Made by a program: the position numbers and the translations under genes. Below, piece by piece: positions 51,061 to 59,765 of a stretch of DNA of 64,000 bases. The stretch covers positions 1 through 64,000 of the forward strand of contig JAEZWQ010000029.1 of the NCBI GenBank assembly GCA_023420085.1, given 5' to 3'. The number at the start of each line of letters is the position of its first letter. Within the stretch, counting starts at the first letter, position 1. Source of the DNA: Bacillota bacterium. Its GTDB lineage: Bacteria > Bacillota > Clostridia > Lachnospirales > Lachnospiraceae. Below the pieces are notes generated by a model. It did no database searches. It saw only the letters and a list, made by a program, of their open reading frames with translations, and was not told the origin of the DNA.

Positions 51061-52149
51061 TCAATAATTCACATTTTTTTCACAAATAGTTCCGCCGCCT
51101 ACTATCATATCATCCTTATAAACCACTACGGACTGCCCTGGAGTAATTGCTCTTTGTGGCTCTTCAAATGTTACAATAAATCCGTCTTTTTTATTCTTAA
51201 CTTTACATCTAGCCCCTTTATGAGAATATCTTATTTTTGCATAATAATATTCATCCTCATCAAATTTATCAAAAGCCATCATATTTATATCTCTTGCTTC
51301 TAATTCATTACTAAGTATATCTTCACCATCTCCTAAAACCACTTCATTTTTTTTATGATCAATCTTGACTACATAGCAAGGTTTTCCTAGAGAAATTCCA
51401 AGGCCTTTTCTCTGTCCAATTGTATAATTAATTATCCCTTTATGTTGTCCAATTATTTTTCCATCCATATCAATAAAATTACCTGCTTTTGCCTTACTTC
51501 CAGTTTCTTTCTCAATAAACTTGGCATGATCATGATCAGGTATGAAGCAAATCTCTTGAGAATCTGGCTTATTGGCAATTCGTGCGTTAATTTTCATTGC
51601 AATCTCTCTAATCTTCTCCTTATCATAATCCCCAACAGGCATAAGTGTAGATCTTAGTTGATCTTGAGTTAAATTATAAAGAGCATACGTCTGATCCTTC
51701 TTATCTGTAACCGACTTATAAAGTGTATATCTACCATTATCAAGCAGCTTTATCCTTGCATAATGGCCTGTCGCTATATAGTCAGCTCCAAGCATTTTGC
51801 TACGCTTTAATAGCGATTGCCACTTTATATATCTATTACATGCTATGCATGGATTAGGTGTTTTCCCATTTATATACTCATCTACAAAGTAGTCTATTAC
51901 CTTATCTTGAAATTCTTTTCTAAAATTCATTACATAATGAGGAATACCAATGCTCATTGCGACTCTTTTAGCATCAGCTACAGCACTAAGCCCACAGCAC
52001 CCATTATTTGCTTCTTTTATATTATCATCTTCATTTTGCCATATCTGCATAGTTACACCTATTACATCATATCCTTGCTCTTTTAATAAATATGCTGCTA
52101 CAGATGAATCTACGCCTCCAGACATTCCTACAACTACTTTTTTTCCCAT
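51061..52149 (-). CDS. mnmA: tRNA-specific 2-thiouridylase
   Basis: Thiolates U34 of tRNA Lys, Glu and Gln. The 362 residues have the PP-loop GMSGGVDSSVAAYLL near the start, the catalytic Cys in NPCIACNRYIKW, the C-terminal catalytic Cys region DSQEICFIPD, and ATGHYARI. It receives sulfur from a cysteine desulfurase; the gene for one lies directly upstream and its stop overlaps this start (TAATGG). Confidence 0.97.
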   Translation of the reverse strand: MGKKVVVGMSGGVDSSVAAYLLKEQGYDVIGVTMQIWQNEDDNIKEANNGCCGLSAVADAKRVAMSIGIPHYVMNFRKEFQDKVIDYFVDEYINGKTPNPCIACNRYIKWQSLLKRSKMLGADYIATGHYARIKLLDNGRYTLYKSVTDKKDQTYALYNLTQDQLRSTLMPVGDYDKEKIREIAMKINARIANKPDSQEICFIPDHDHAKFIEKETGSKAKAGNFIDMDGKIIGQHKGIINYTIGQRKGLGISLGKPCYVVKIDHKKNEVVLGDGEDILSNELEARDINMMAFDKFDEDEYYYAKIRYSHKGARCKVKNKKDGFIVTFEEPQRAITPGQSVVVYKDDMIVGGGTICEKNVNY

Positions 52150-53285
52150 TATTCCATCACTTGTCTAATATTATTTACCACTTCTTTTAATGCATTAATT
52201 GCATAATCAATTTCATCAATTGTCGTATATTTTGAAATTGTTATCCTAACCGAACTAACAATCTCAGTATATTTTAATCCCAATGCCTTTAATACATGAG
52301 AAGGTTCTACAGCTCCAGATTCACAAGCTGATCCTCCAGAAATAAATACCCCCTTCATATCCATACCTAATATTATATCTTCTGTATCACAACCTTCAAT
52401 ACTTATATTTATATTATTACAAACTCTATTTCCAATAGAACCATTAAGCTTAACTCCATCAATTTCCATAAGCTTTGAAATAAAATAATCTCTATTTGAT
52501 CTAATTCTATTAGATATTTCTTCTTTATAATTATATATTGCCTCTCCAATACCAATTATACCGGTAACATTTTCTGTTCCACTTCTTCTATTTCTTTGTT
52601 GTCCTCCGCCATGTATAAAGCTTTTAAACTTAATATTTCTATTTATATATAATATTCCAATTCCTTTTGGAGCATGTAACTTATGCCCAGAAATTGCTAA
52701 TGTAGATACCTTTAACCCTGTAATATCAACAGGAAATTTATTTATAGCTTGTACAGCATCTACATGAAAAAATATTTGTTTTTCATCTAATATATTAGCA
52801 ATTTTCTCAATTGGTTGAATAGTTCCAATCTCATTATTAACATACATAATACTAACAATTATTGTATCACTTCGTATGCTATTTTTAATCTGTTCTATAT
52901 CGACTATACCGTCTTCATCTACATCAATATATGTAATTTCGGCCCCTCTTTCATTTTGTAGATATCTACAAACGTTCAATATAGAATCATGCTCAATTTT
53001 ACTTACTATTATATGTTTACCTTTATTCTGATACAGCTCAAAAGCCCTTATAATAGCCCAGTTATTTGATTCCGTTGCTCCTGATGTAAAATATATTTCT
53101 TCACTTAGAATATTAAGTTTCTCAGCAATTTTTTCCTTAGCTCTTTCTATAGCGAATTCTGCATAATTCCCCATAGTATGCACACTTGAAGGATTTGCAT
53201 ATTCATCAGTAAAATAAGGCAAAATGGCATCAACAATATTTTCATCAACCTTTGTAGATGCAGCATTGTCTAGATAAACCTTCAT
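52149..53285 (-). CDS. iscS: Cysteine desulfurase (IscS/NifS type)
   Basis: A PLP enzyme of about 378 residues that removes sulfur from cysteine for Fe-S clusters and tRNA thiolation. The PLP lysine is in ISGHKLHAPKGIG, and the persulfide-bearing Cys is in SGGSACESGAVEPSHVL. HVDAVQAINKFPVD binds the cofactor. The ATG at 53285 has GGAGG 9 bases upstream. No iscU follows; instead mnmA does, so this copy is probably devoted at least partly to tRNA thiolation. Confidence 0.95.
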   Translation of the reverse strand: MKVYLDNAASTKVDENIVDAILPYFTDEYANPSSVHTMGNYAEFAIERAKEKIAEKLNILSEEIYFTSGATESNNWAIIRAFELYQNKGKHIIVSKIEHDSILNVCRYLQNERGAEITYIDVDEDGIVDIEQIKNSIRSDTIIVSIMYVNNEIGTIQPIEKIANILDEKQIFFHVDAVQAINKFPVDITGLKVSTLAISGHKLHAPKGIGILYINRNIKFKSFIHGGGQQRNRRSGTENVTGIIGIGEAIYNYKEEISNRIRSNRDYFISKLMEIDGVKLNGSIGNRVCNNINISIEGCDTEDIILGMDMKGVFISGGSACESGAVEPSHVLKALGLKYTEIVSSVRITISKYTTIDEIDYAINALKEVVNNIRQVME

Positions 53286-53719
53286 ATAGAACAACCTCCA
53301 ACGCAACAATCTGCCGACTTATCTATAACATCTTGTAACGACATCGAGTCTACAGCCATATTTATACCTTCACTAATTTTGCTCCATACAAACTTCATTA
53401 TACAATCATCTTCTATATTACAATTTTCATCCATAAGAAGTTTACAATCAACTGGGTTGAGATTCCCTTCAAGAGCTCTAAGTATTTCACCAATGGATAT
53501 ATTATTAGGTTCTCTACTTAAAATATATCCTCCCTTAGCACCTCTAATACTATCAATTAATCCTGCTTTTTTAAGAGAAGTCATTAATTTCTCTAGATAC
53601 TTCAATGATATATCTTCTCTTTCAGAAATATCTTTTATAGATACAGGATTCTCTTTATAATTAATGGCAATATCTATCATTGCTCTTAGTCCATACGTAC
53701 TTTTAGTTGATAATTTCAC
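53282..53719 (-). CDS. iscR: Rrf2 family Fe-S regulator (IscR-like)
   Basis: A winged-helix regulator of about 145 residues. KLSTKSTYGLRAMIDIAIN opens the DNA-binding domain and GAKGGYILSREPNNISI the wing. Three Cys in DCKLLMDENCNIEDDC (about residues 90-104) are placed like the 2Fe-2S ligands of IscR. The C-terminal CCVGGCSI adds three more Cys. GTG at 53719 after GGGGTG is the start; the open frame upstream to 53797 runs through the promoter. It heads the iscR-iscS-mnmA operon and should repress it when its cluster is loaded. Confidence 0.9.
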   Translation of the reverse strand: MKLSTKSTYGLRAMIDIAINYKENPVSIKDISEREDISLKYLEKLMTSLKKAGLIDSIRGAKGGYILSREPNNISIGEILRALEGNLNPVDCKLLMDENCNIEDDCIMKFVWSKISEGINMAVDSMSLQDVIDKSADCCVGGCSI

Positions 53720-53747
53720 TATACACCCCATTTCATATATTGTAATC

Positions 53748-53788
53748 ACAATAACAAAACAAAAAATAATTGTCAACTGTTGACAATT
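53748..53788 (-). promoter_or_regulatory. iscR operon promoter with palindromic operator
   Basis: On the minus strand, TTGACA (53771-53776), a 17-base spacer and TATTGT (53748-53753). A perfect 21-base palindrome at 53768-53788, arms AATTGTCAAC and GTTGACAATT around a central T, contains the -35 box. This is the expected site for autorepression by the Rrf2 protein. Confidence 0.82.
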
Positions 53789-53910
53789 GTAAATCAAAGT
53801 GATAGAATAAAAACAGTAATAATTACTATTTTTATTTACAATTAAATTAACTATTGCAAACTATCATAATGCAATATAAAATAATATTAGAAAAATATGG
53901 AGGAAAAGAA

Positions 53911-54345
53911 ATGAAATTAATTAATCAATTTAACGAATATCTAGCAAACTTGGCTGTTATAACTTTTAAACTACATAATTTACACTGGAATGAAATGGGA
54001 AGAAACTTTGTTCAAGTTCATCTATATACTGAAGAAGTATATGATAAAACATTTGAATATTTAGATGAAGTTGCAGAACAATTTAAGATGTATGATGCAA
54101 CTCCTGATTCAATGTTAAAAGATTATCTAGCAAAAGCTACAATAAAAGAAATTGAACCAAGAAAATTCACACCTGAAGAAGCTCTTCAAATTCTTCTTGA
54201 TGACCTAATAATTCTAAGAGATCAAGCTACAGAATTAAGAAATGCTTGTGATGAAGAAGGTTGGTTCTCTTCAGTTGCTTTATTTGAAGATCATGTAGCA
54301 GATTATAACAAGAGAATTTGGTTCTTAAAGGCTACATTAGCTTAA
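53911..54345 (+). CDS. dps: Dps family ferritin-like protein
   Basis: A 144-residue mini-ferritin that forms a 12-mer, oxidises iron with peroxide and protects DNA. The ferroxidase ligands are seen as FKLHNLHWNEMGRNFVQVHLYTEE, then EVYDKTFEYLDEVAEQF with the Asp/Glu pair. The start at 53911 has GGAGGAAAAGAA upstream; the in-frame codon at 53854 lies in the promoter area. It is divergent from iscR, with 190 bases between them, so the two iron-linked genes may share control. Confidence 0.92.
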   Translation: MKLINQFNEYLANLAVITFKLHNLHWNEMGRNFVQVHLYTEEVYDKTFEYLDEVAEQFKMYDATPDSMLKDYLAKATIKEIEPRKFTPEEALQILLDDLIILRDQATELRNACDEEGWFSSVALFEDHVADYNKRIWFLKATLA

Positions 54346-54406
54346 TACATAGTAACCTTATAATAATATCTACAACATAATTAGATAATAAAATATTATT
54401 AGTATC

Positions 54407-54441
54407 GAGGATTAAAAGTTATATCTCTTAATCCTCTTTTT
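54407..54441 (+). terminator. Terminator after dps
   Basis: 9-bp stem GAGGATTAA/TTAATCCTC with a 12-base loop, followed by TTTTT. Confidence 0.92.
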
Positions 54442-54519
54442 ATATTCATATATTTTTATCTATATATGTGTTATAATTATATATGTTTGCAAATGCTAAT
54501 TTAATTTATGGAGGATATT

Positions 54520-54879
54520 ATGCAAAATTTAATATATGACGAATATATCGGGCGAGGATTAACACTTCAGACAGATGAAGGCGAAATACAATGTCAAGTT
54601 TTTGCAGCCTTTAGACTAGATGACAAAAATGATCAAAAGTATATAGCTCTACTTGAAATGATGGATTCTGAAGTTTCAAATAAGCTACTAATTTATCGTT
54701 TTAATGAAGACGAAAACGGTACTCCAATGTTAGACAATATTGCTTCTGATGAAGAGTATACTAAAGTATCCAATTTCTTATCTGATTATATGAATTATCT
54801 TGATGAGTTAGAAAAACAAGCTCATGACCATGATAGTTGTGGATGTGGTTGTGGTTCTTGTGGTGGTGGTTGCCACTAG
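54520..54879 (+). CDS. DUF1292-like protein with a cysteine/histidine-rich tail
   Basis: A cytoplasmic protein of 119 residues. The body (about 1-95) fits DUF1292 (YrzB-like): LTLQTDEGEIQCQVFAAFRLD, QKYIALLEMMDSE and YRFNEDENGTPMLDNI. The last 17 residues, HDHDSCGCGCGSCGGGCH, form a metal-binding-like tail with five Cys and three His. GGAGG lies 7 bases before the ATG. The tail could bind zinc, nickel or copper; the body has no known activity. It is a single-gene unit next to dps and the iscR operon, which suggests metal handling. Confidence 0.75.
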   Translation: MQNLIYDEYIGRGLTLQTDEGEIQCQVFAAFRLDDKNDQKYIALLEMMDSEVSNKLLIYRFNEDENGTPMLDNIASDEEYTKVSNFLSDYMNYLDELEKQAHDHDSCGCGCGSCGGGCH

Positions 54880-54891
54880 TAATAAACAGTA

Positions 54892-54934
54892 AGGGTAGAT
54901 TGTAGAATAAGCAAATTTTCATACAATCTGCCCT
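54892..54934 (+). terminator. Bidirectional terminator between DUF1292 and helicase genes
   Basis: 13-bp stem AGGGTAGATTGTA with TACAATCTGCCCT, one mismatch, between convergent genes. T runs are weak on both sides. Confidence 0.65.
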
Positions 54935-54970
54935 CGATATTTATTAATAAAAAATATAACTCTATTTAAT

Positions 54971-56782
54971 TTATTTTGTTTCTCTTACTATTTCATCAAT
55001 AAATCTAGATCTATCTATACTTTTCTCAGCAATTGATAAACTATAGTAAATATTTAAACTTTCTATTGCCCTTGTTATAGCTACATAAAAAAGTCTTCTT
55101 TCTTCTTCAATATTATCAGCTTTATTATGAGGAATATATGATTCATTTACATCAATAATAAATACGTGTTTAAATTCTAACCCTTTTGATCCATGAATAG
55201 TCATGATATAAACACCTTTTTTATCATCATTATTTTTTTTATTAGACAATAATGTCTTTTTGTACTCCTCAATTTCTATGAACAAGTCCTCAATCTCACT
55301 TATACCAGATGCAAAGTCAATTAAATAATTTATCTTATCTTCAACTTCATCAATATCTACACCCATCTTTTGGCATGACTCAATCAGATAATTTTTATAA
55401 TTAATAATATTTAATATATACTTTATTGCCATTGAAGGTGGTAGTTTTGAAATATTATCTAGGTCCTCTCTTAATGTAATTATGTTACCCTTTATGTGTA
55501 TATTAGACCGATATAAATGTTCAAGTTTTTTCAAATCAGTACCAGACTCTTTTATATTTGCAACGCTAATATATCTCACTGGTTTATTAATTATTCTTAT
55601 AAAATCTTCCCTGTTCCCCTTGCCAATTGCAAGTCTTAAATAGGTCAATATATCTTTAATTGCAAAATTATCATAAATATTAGGTATATAGTCTTTAGCT
55701 TGAAACTGTACAGAATATCTGTTAAAAATAAATGTAAGATATCCTAACCTAGAATTTGTTCTTACAAGAATAGCTATATCTTCAGGTTTAGTCCCTGATT
55801 TAGTCATTTCTTTTATTATCTTTGCAAGATATTTGAATTCATCTTTATCACTACTAAACTCCTTGATATTTACCTTAGAGTAATTATCCTCGACTGTTTT
55901 ATATTTTTTATTAAACCTAATTTTATTATTCGTTATAAGTTTATTTGCAATATCTACAACTTCTTGTCCACTTCTATAATTATATTCAAGCATTACAGTT
56001 TTAGTGTCTGGAAATTCTTTCGGAAAATTAAGCATAATATTGGGATCTGATCCCCTAAATCCGTATATAGATTGATCATCATCTCCTACTATAAAGATAT
56101 TTTGTTTTTCATTTATCATCATCTTTATAATTTTATACTGTAAGTTATTTATATCTTGAAACTCATCAATTAAAATATAATCATACCTATTTTTCCACTT
56201 TCTGTATATTGGCCCATTTTTTTGAAAAAGCTTATATACCAATACTTCCATATCTTCAAAATCTATTAACTTATTGGCTCTAAGCTCTTCATGATATCTC
56301 TTGTAAATATCCTTAAAATATTTTGAATATACGCTATTATTTGAATATTGTTTACTTCCCTCTTTAATCTTAGCAATTTCTCCAGAAAGTTTACTAATAA
56401 CTTCTTTCTCATCTTCAAGATCCAAATTATAAGACAACAGTATGTTTTTTAATAACTCATATTTAGCTATATTAGATATAATATTTTCAGCTGTTAAATT
56501 ATATTCTTCTCTTATAATACTAAAAAAAATTCGATGAAAAGTACCAAAATTAACCATCGAATTCTTTTTATTGCATATATTTTCATATCTAGCTTTCATT
56601 TCTAGTGCTGCGGCTACAGTAAAAGTTACTACTAATATCCTCGATTCTTCAACATTTTCATTAACAACTAGATTTTTTATTCTATTTGTAAGTATCGTAG
56701 TCTTTCCAGAACCTGCACCCGCCAACACCATCATTGGACCATCAATATGATTAATTGCAAGCTTCTGAGCTTCATTAAACAT
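54971..56782 (-). CDS. UvrD/PcrA-type superfamily 1 helicase (short form)
   Basis: A 3'-5' DNA helicase of 603 residues, shorter than PcrA or UvrD (about 720). Motifs in order: Walker A GAGSGKTT (about 22-29), Ia TFTVAAALEM, II DEFQDINNLQ, III GDDDQSIYGFRGSD, IV EYNYRSGQ, V TIHGSKGLEFKHVFI, VI VAITRA. The Q-motif FNEAQ begins the protein. The C-terminal Tudor-like tail of PcrA is missing. The start overlaps the end of gltX. Confidence 0.93.
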   Translation of the reverse strand: MFNEAQKLAINHIDGPMMVLAGAGSGKTTILTNRIKNLVVNENVEESRILVVTFTVAAALEMKARYENICNKKNSMVNFGTFHRIFFSIIREEYNLTAENIISNIAKYELLKNILLSYNLDLEDEKEVISKLSGEIAKIKEGSKQYSNNSVYSKYFKDIYKRYHEELRANKLIDFEDMEVLVYKLFQKNGPIYRKWKNRYDYILIDEFQDINNLQYKIIKMMINEKQNIFIVGDDDQSIYGFRGSDPNIMLNFPKEFPDTKTVMLEYNYRSGQEVVDIANKLITNNKIRFNKKYKTVEDNYSKVNIKEFSSDKDEFKYLAKIIKEMTKSGTKPEDIAILVRTNSRLGYLTFIFNRYSVQFQAKDYIPNIYDNFAIKDILTYLRLAIGKGNREDFIRIINKPVRYISVANIKESGTDLKKLEHLYRSNIHIKGNIITLREDLDNISKLPPSMAIKYILNIINYKNYLIESCQKMGVDIDEVEDKINYLIDFASGISEIEDLFIEIEEYKKTLLSNKKNNDDKKGVYIMTIHGSKGLEFKHVFIIDVNESYIPHNKADNIEEERRLFYVAITRAIESLNIYYSLSIAEKSIDRSRFIDEIVRETK

Positions 56783-58241
56783 TTAATGCCTCTTGTAATT
56801 TTAGAATTCCTTTTTCGATTCTTCTTAAAGATTCTTCTTTTCCTAATATTTCCATTATTTCAAAAGCTCCACCCGGAGTCATCTGTTTACCAGATACAGC
56901 GGTTCTTATCGGCCATAACCCTGTTCCATTTTTAATACCTTTTTCTTCTATGTATTTCATTAGATTATCATGTAAATTATCAAAAGAGTAATCATCTAAT
57001 TTCTTTAGTAATTCATACTCTTCTTTAAGTATCTCTAATGAATTCTCAGAGTTCGTTTTCATCTTTTTATGCGTATATATTGAAATATCATAATCTGGCA
57101 ATTTTTCAAAAAAGTCGATCATATCAGGTATCTCTGTAAATACCTCAATACGTGATTTTATTAGTTCTACTATTTTATCTATTTTTACATTCAATCCCAT
57201 TATATTTAACATATAAGGCTTAGCATATTCCATAAAATCATCATTTGACATACATTTAATATATTCGCCATTAAGCCAACGTAACTTTGTCATATCAAAA
57301 ACAGATGGTGATTTTGTTATATCTTTATAATTAAATGTTTCAATCATCTTTTCAAGAGACATCTTTTCTTGATTATCAGAAGGACTCCATCCAAGCAATA
57401 CTACATAGTTAACTATAGCTTCAGGCAAAAATCCTTGTTCAAGTAGATCTTCAAATGAAGAATGTCCAGATCTTTTACTTAGTTTTTTATGATTTTCATC
57501 TGTAATTAATGGGCAATGAACATATACAGGGATATCCCATCCAAACGCCTCATATAATCTATTATACTTAGGAGAAGATGAAAGATATTCATTTCCTCTA
57601 ACTACATGGGTTATCCCCATTAAATGGTCGTCTACAACATTAGCAAAATTATATGTTGGAAATCCATCAGACTTTATAAGTATCATGTCATCCAATTCAC
57701 TATTTTCTACAGTTATAGATCCATATATCTCATCATTAAATGTTGTGGTACCCTCCGTAGGATTATTCTGTCTTATTACGTATGGAACGTTATTTTCTAG
57801 ATTTTTTTTAATTTCTTCATCTGTAAGCTTCAAACAATGTTTATCATAAACTGATATCTCAACATCGCCTTCACCTGTTACAGCTTTTAGTGATTCTAAC
57901 CTATCTTTATCGCAGAAGCAATAATATGCCTCTCCTTTTTCAATTAGTTTTTTTGCATACTCTAAATATATTCCACAAGCTTGACGTTCACTTTGAACAT
58001 ATGGGCCAACTCCTCCATCTTTATCTGGACCTTCGTCATGTTCTAATCCTGCCTTTTTTAGAGTATTATAAATAATATCTATAGCGCCCTCTACATATCT
58101 TTCTCTATCTGTATCCTCTATTCTAAGCAAAAAATCTCCGCCTTCATGCTTAGCAATCAAATATGCATAAAGTGCTGTTCTAAGATTTCCTACATGCATT
58201 CTTCCTGTTGGACTTGGCGCATATCTAGTTCTGACCTTCAT
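56775..58241 (-). CDS. gltX: Glutamyl-tRNA synthetase
   Basis: A class I synthetase of 488 residues. The HIGH motif is APSPTGRMHVGNLRTAL and the KMSKS-like motif HKKLSKRSG. The zinc region has CFCDKDRL. The anticodon-binding C-terminal helices are complete. It may be non-discriminating if Gln-tRNA is made by GatCAB, as in most Bacillota. The ATG at 58241 follows GGGAGG by 5 bases and overlaps the rsfS end. Confidence 0.96.
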   Translation of the reverse strand: MKVRTRYAPSPTGRMHVGNLRTALYAYLIAKHEGGDFLLRIEDTDRERYVEGAIDIIYNTLKKAGLEHDEGPDKDGGVGPYVQSERQACGIYLEYAKKLIEKGEAYYCFCDKDRLESLKAVTGEGDVEISVYDKHCLKLTDEEIKKNLENNVPYVIRQNNPTEGTTTFNDEIYGSITVENSELDDMILIKSDGFPTYNFANVVDDHLMGITHVVRGNEYLSSSPKYNRLYEAFGWDIPVYVHCPLITDENHKKLSKRSGHSSFEDLLEQGFLPEAIVNYVVLLGWSPSDNQEKMSLEKMIETFNYKDITKSPSVFDMTKLRWLNGEYIKCMSNDDFMEYAKPYMLNIMGLNVKIDKIVELIKSRIEVFTEIPDMIDFFEKLPDYDISIYTHKKMKTNSENSLEILKEEYELLKKLDDYSFDNLHDNLMKYIEEKGIKNGTGLWPIRTAVSGKQMTPGGAFEIMEILGKEESLRRIEKGILKLQEALNV

Positions 58242-58593
58242 TGTTCCTCCCAATTAAACTATCTATATTCACTTCTTTTCCATCTTTCCACATTTTTTCA
58301 AGATTATAGAATAAACGATTTTCTCTATCAAATATATGTAATATTATTTCACCAAAATCAATTAAGACCCATCCAGAAGTATAATTACCTTCTATTTTCT
58401 TTTCATGCATTCCTGCTTTTTCAAGTTCATCTACTATCTCATCAACTAATGCATTAAGATGTTGAAGGTTTTTGGCATTTGCAATTACAAAAAAATCTGC
58501 AATTGTTGATATTTCTTCTATATCTATAACTCTTATATCCTCTGCTTGCTTTTTATCTAAAATCTTAACCATTAATTCTACATTATTTTGCAT
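58225..58593 (-). CDS. rsfS: Ribosomal silencing factor RsfS
   Basis: A 122-residue factor that binds L14 and blocks subunit joining when nutrients are short. AEDIRVIDIEEISTIADFFVIANAKN and GNYTSGWVLIDFGEIILHIFD are the family blocks. The start at 58593 has GGAGGAAAAC just upstream and overlaps yqeK by 11 bases. Confidence 0.94.
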   Translation of the reverse strand: MQNNVELMVKILDKKQAEDIRVIDIEEISTIADFFVIANAKNLQHLNALVDEIVDELEKAGMHEKKIEGNYTSGWVLIDFGEIILHIFDRENRLFYNLEKMWKDGKEVNIDSLIGRNNEGQN

Positions 58594-59167
58594 GTTTTCC
58601 TCCACTATAAAACCTATATGCATTCATCGATTCATCGTCTACATACTCATTTTTTGCTTTTATATAGTTTATTATATTTTCATATATCATAGCAACCGAT
58701 TTGTCTATATTTGAAAAAGCCTCTCTTCTTATTTCATCTATTCTTGGTAACTCTTTTCTTTCAGCTTCTATATAATCAGCTACAAATACAATTTTCTCTA
58801 GCATAGACATATCTGGTTTTCCAACGACATGATTGTAAATAGCACCAATTATATCTTCGTCTTTTATTCCATATTTTTTCATTACCATTAAGGCCCCAAC
58901 TTTGCCATGAATAATGCATGGATTATTTAATTCATATTCACTAAGATGAATCCTATGCTTCTTGCAATAATCTATTTGCTCATCTATTGGTATATTTTTG
59001 GCATAATCGTGTAATAATCCTGCAATCAATGCCTTCTCAATGTTTTCACCATAAGCCATTGCCAAACATCCCGCAGTATATGAAACAGATAAAGAATGTT
59101 CAAACCTTTCTTTATCTAACCTTCGTTTTAGTTGCTTAATTATTATATACCTATCTTTTTTTAACAT
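58583..59167 (-). CDS. yqeK: YqeK HD-domain Ap4A hydrolase
   Basis: A 194-residue HD-superfamily protein. The metal ligands are His in KERFEHSLSV, HD in LLHDYAKNIP, His in IIHGKVGA, and D in VFVADYIE. YqeK proteins split diadenosine tetraphosphate symmetrically to two ADP. It lies between nadD and rsfS, a fixed order in Bacillota, overlapping both. Confidence 0.93.
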   Translation of the reverse strand: MLKKDRYIIIKQLKRRLDKERFEHSLSVSYTAGCLAMAYGENIEKALIAGLLHDYAKNIPIDEQIDYCKKHRIHLSEYELNNPCIIHGKVGALMVMKKYGIKDEDIIGAIYNHVVGKPDMSMLEKIVFVADYIEAERKELPRIDEIRREAFSNIDKSVAMIYENIINYIKAKNEYVDDESMNAYRFYSGGKHAK

Positions 59168-59765
59168 AAAGCTTATTTTTTAATATATACTCCTTAACCT
59201 CTTTTGCTACTAATCCATCAATATTCTTTCCCTCGGAAATTGAATTTCTTATTTCTGTTGAAGATAAGATTACTGAATCTGATTTAATTACATATACCTC
59301 TCCTTTGTATATATTTTCAACTTTTTTAGCAGCTTTTTCAAGTTCTTTGTATTCATTATTATTCATGTTTGTTCTTGGTACAACAATTAAGTCAACATAT
59401 TTTAATATATCTTTTGGTTTATACCAAGTATCAAAACTAATTAAAGAATCTTCTCCAATTATAAAAAATAATTTATCTTTAGAATATAGTTTAGATAAAA
59501 CCTTTACTGTTTCAGCAGTATAATGAACCTTAGGCTCTTTTTCTATATATGAAATATCAAATCTGCCATTATTTTTAATTGCAAGTTTAATCATATTGCA
59601 TCTGTCTATGTAACTCGAATATTTATTTTCCTTATGCGGTGGTAATGCATTAGGCAAAAAAATAATTTTATCCAAATTCATCTCTTTATATGATACTTCT
59701 GCCATATGTAAATGCCCTACATGGATAGGGTCAAAAGTGCCTCCCAAAAAACCAATTTTACTCAT
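59151..59765 (-). CDS. nadD: Nicotinate-nucleotide adenylyltransferase
   Basis: Makes deamido-NAD from nicotinate mononucleotide and ATP, 204 residues. The nucleotidyltransferase motifs are GFLGGTFDPIHVGHLHMA near the start and SSTEIRNSI near the end, with GEDSLISFDTWY in between. The ATG at 59765 overlaps the obg stop region (TATTATGAGTAA). Confidence 0.96.
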   Translation of the reverse strand: MSKIGFLGGTFDPIHVGHLHMAEVSYKEMNLDKIIFLPNALPPHKENKYSSYIDRCNMIKLAIKNNGRFDISYIEKEPKVHYTAETVKVLSKLYSKDKLFFIIGEDSLISFDTWYKPKDILKYVDLIVVPRTNMNNNEYKELEKAAKKVENIYKGEVYVIKSDSVILSSTEIRNSISEGKNIDGLVAKEVKEYILKNKLYVKKR

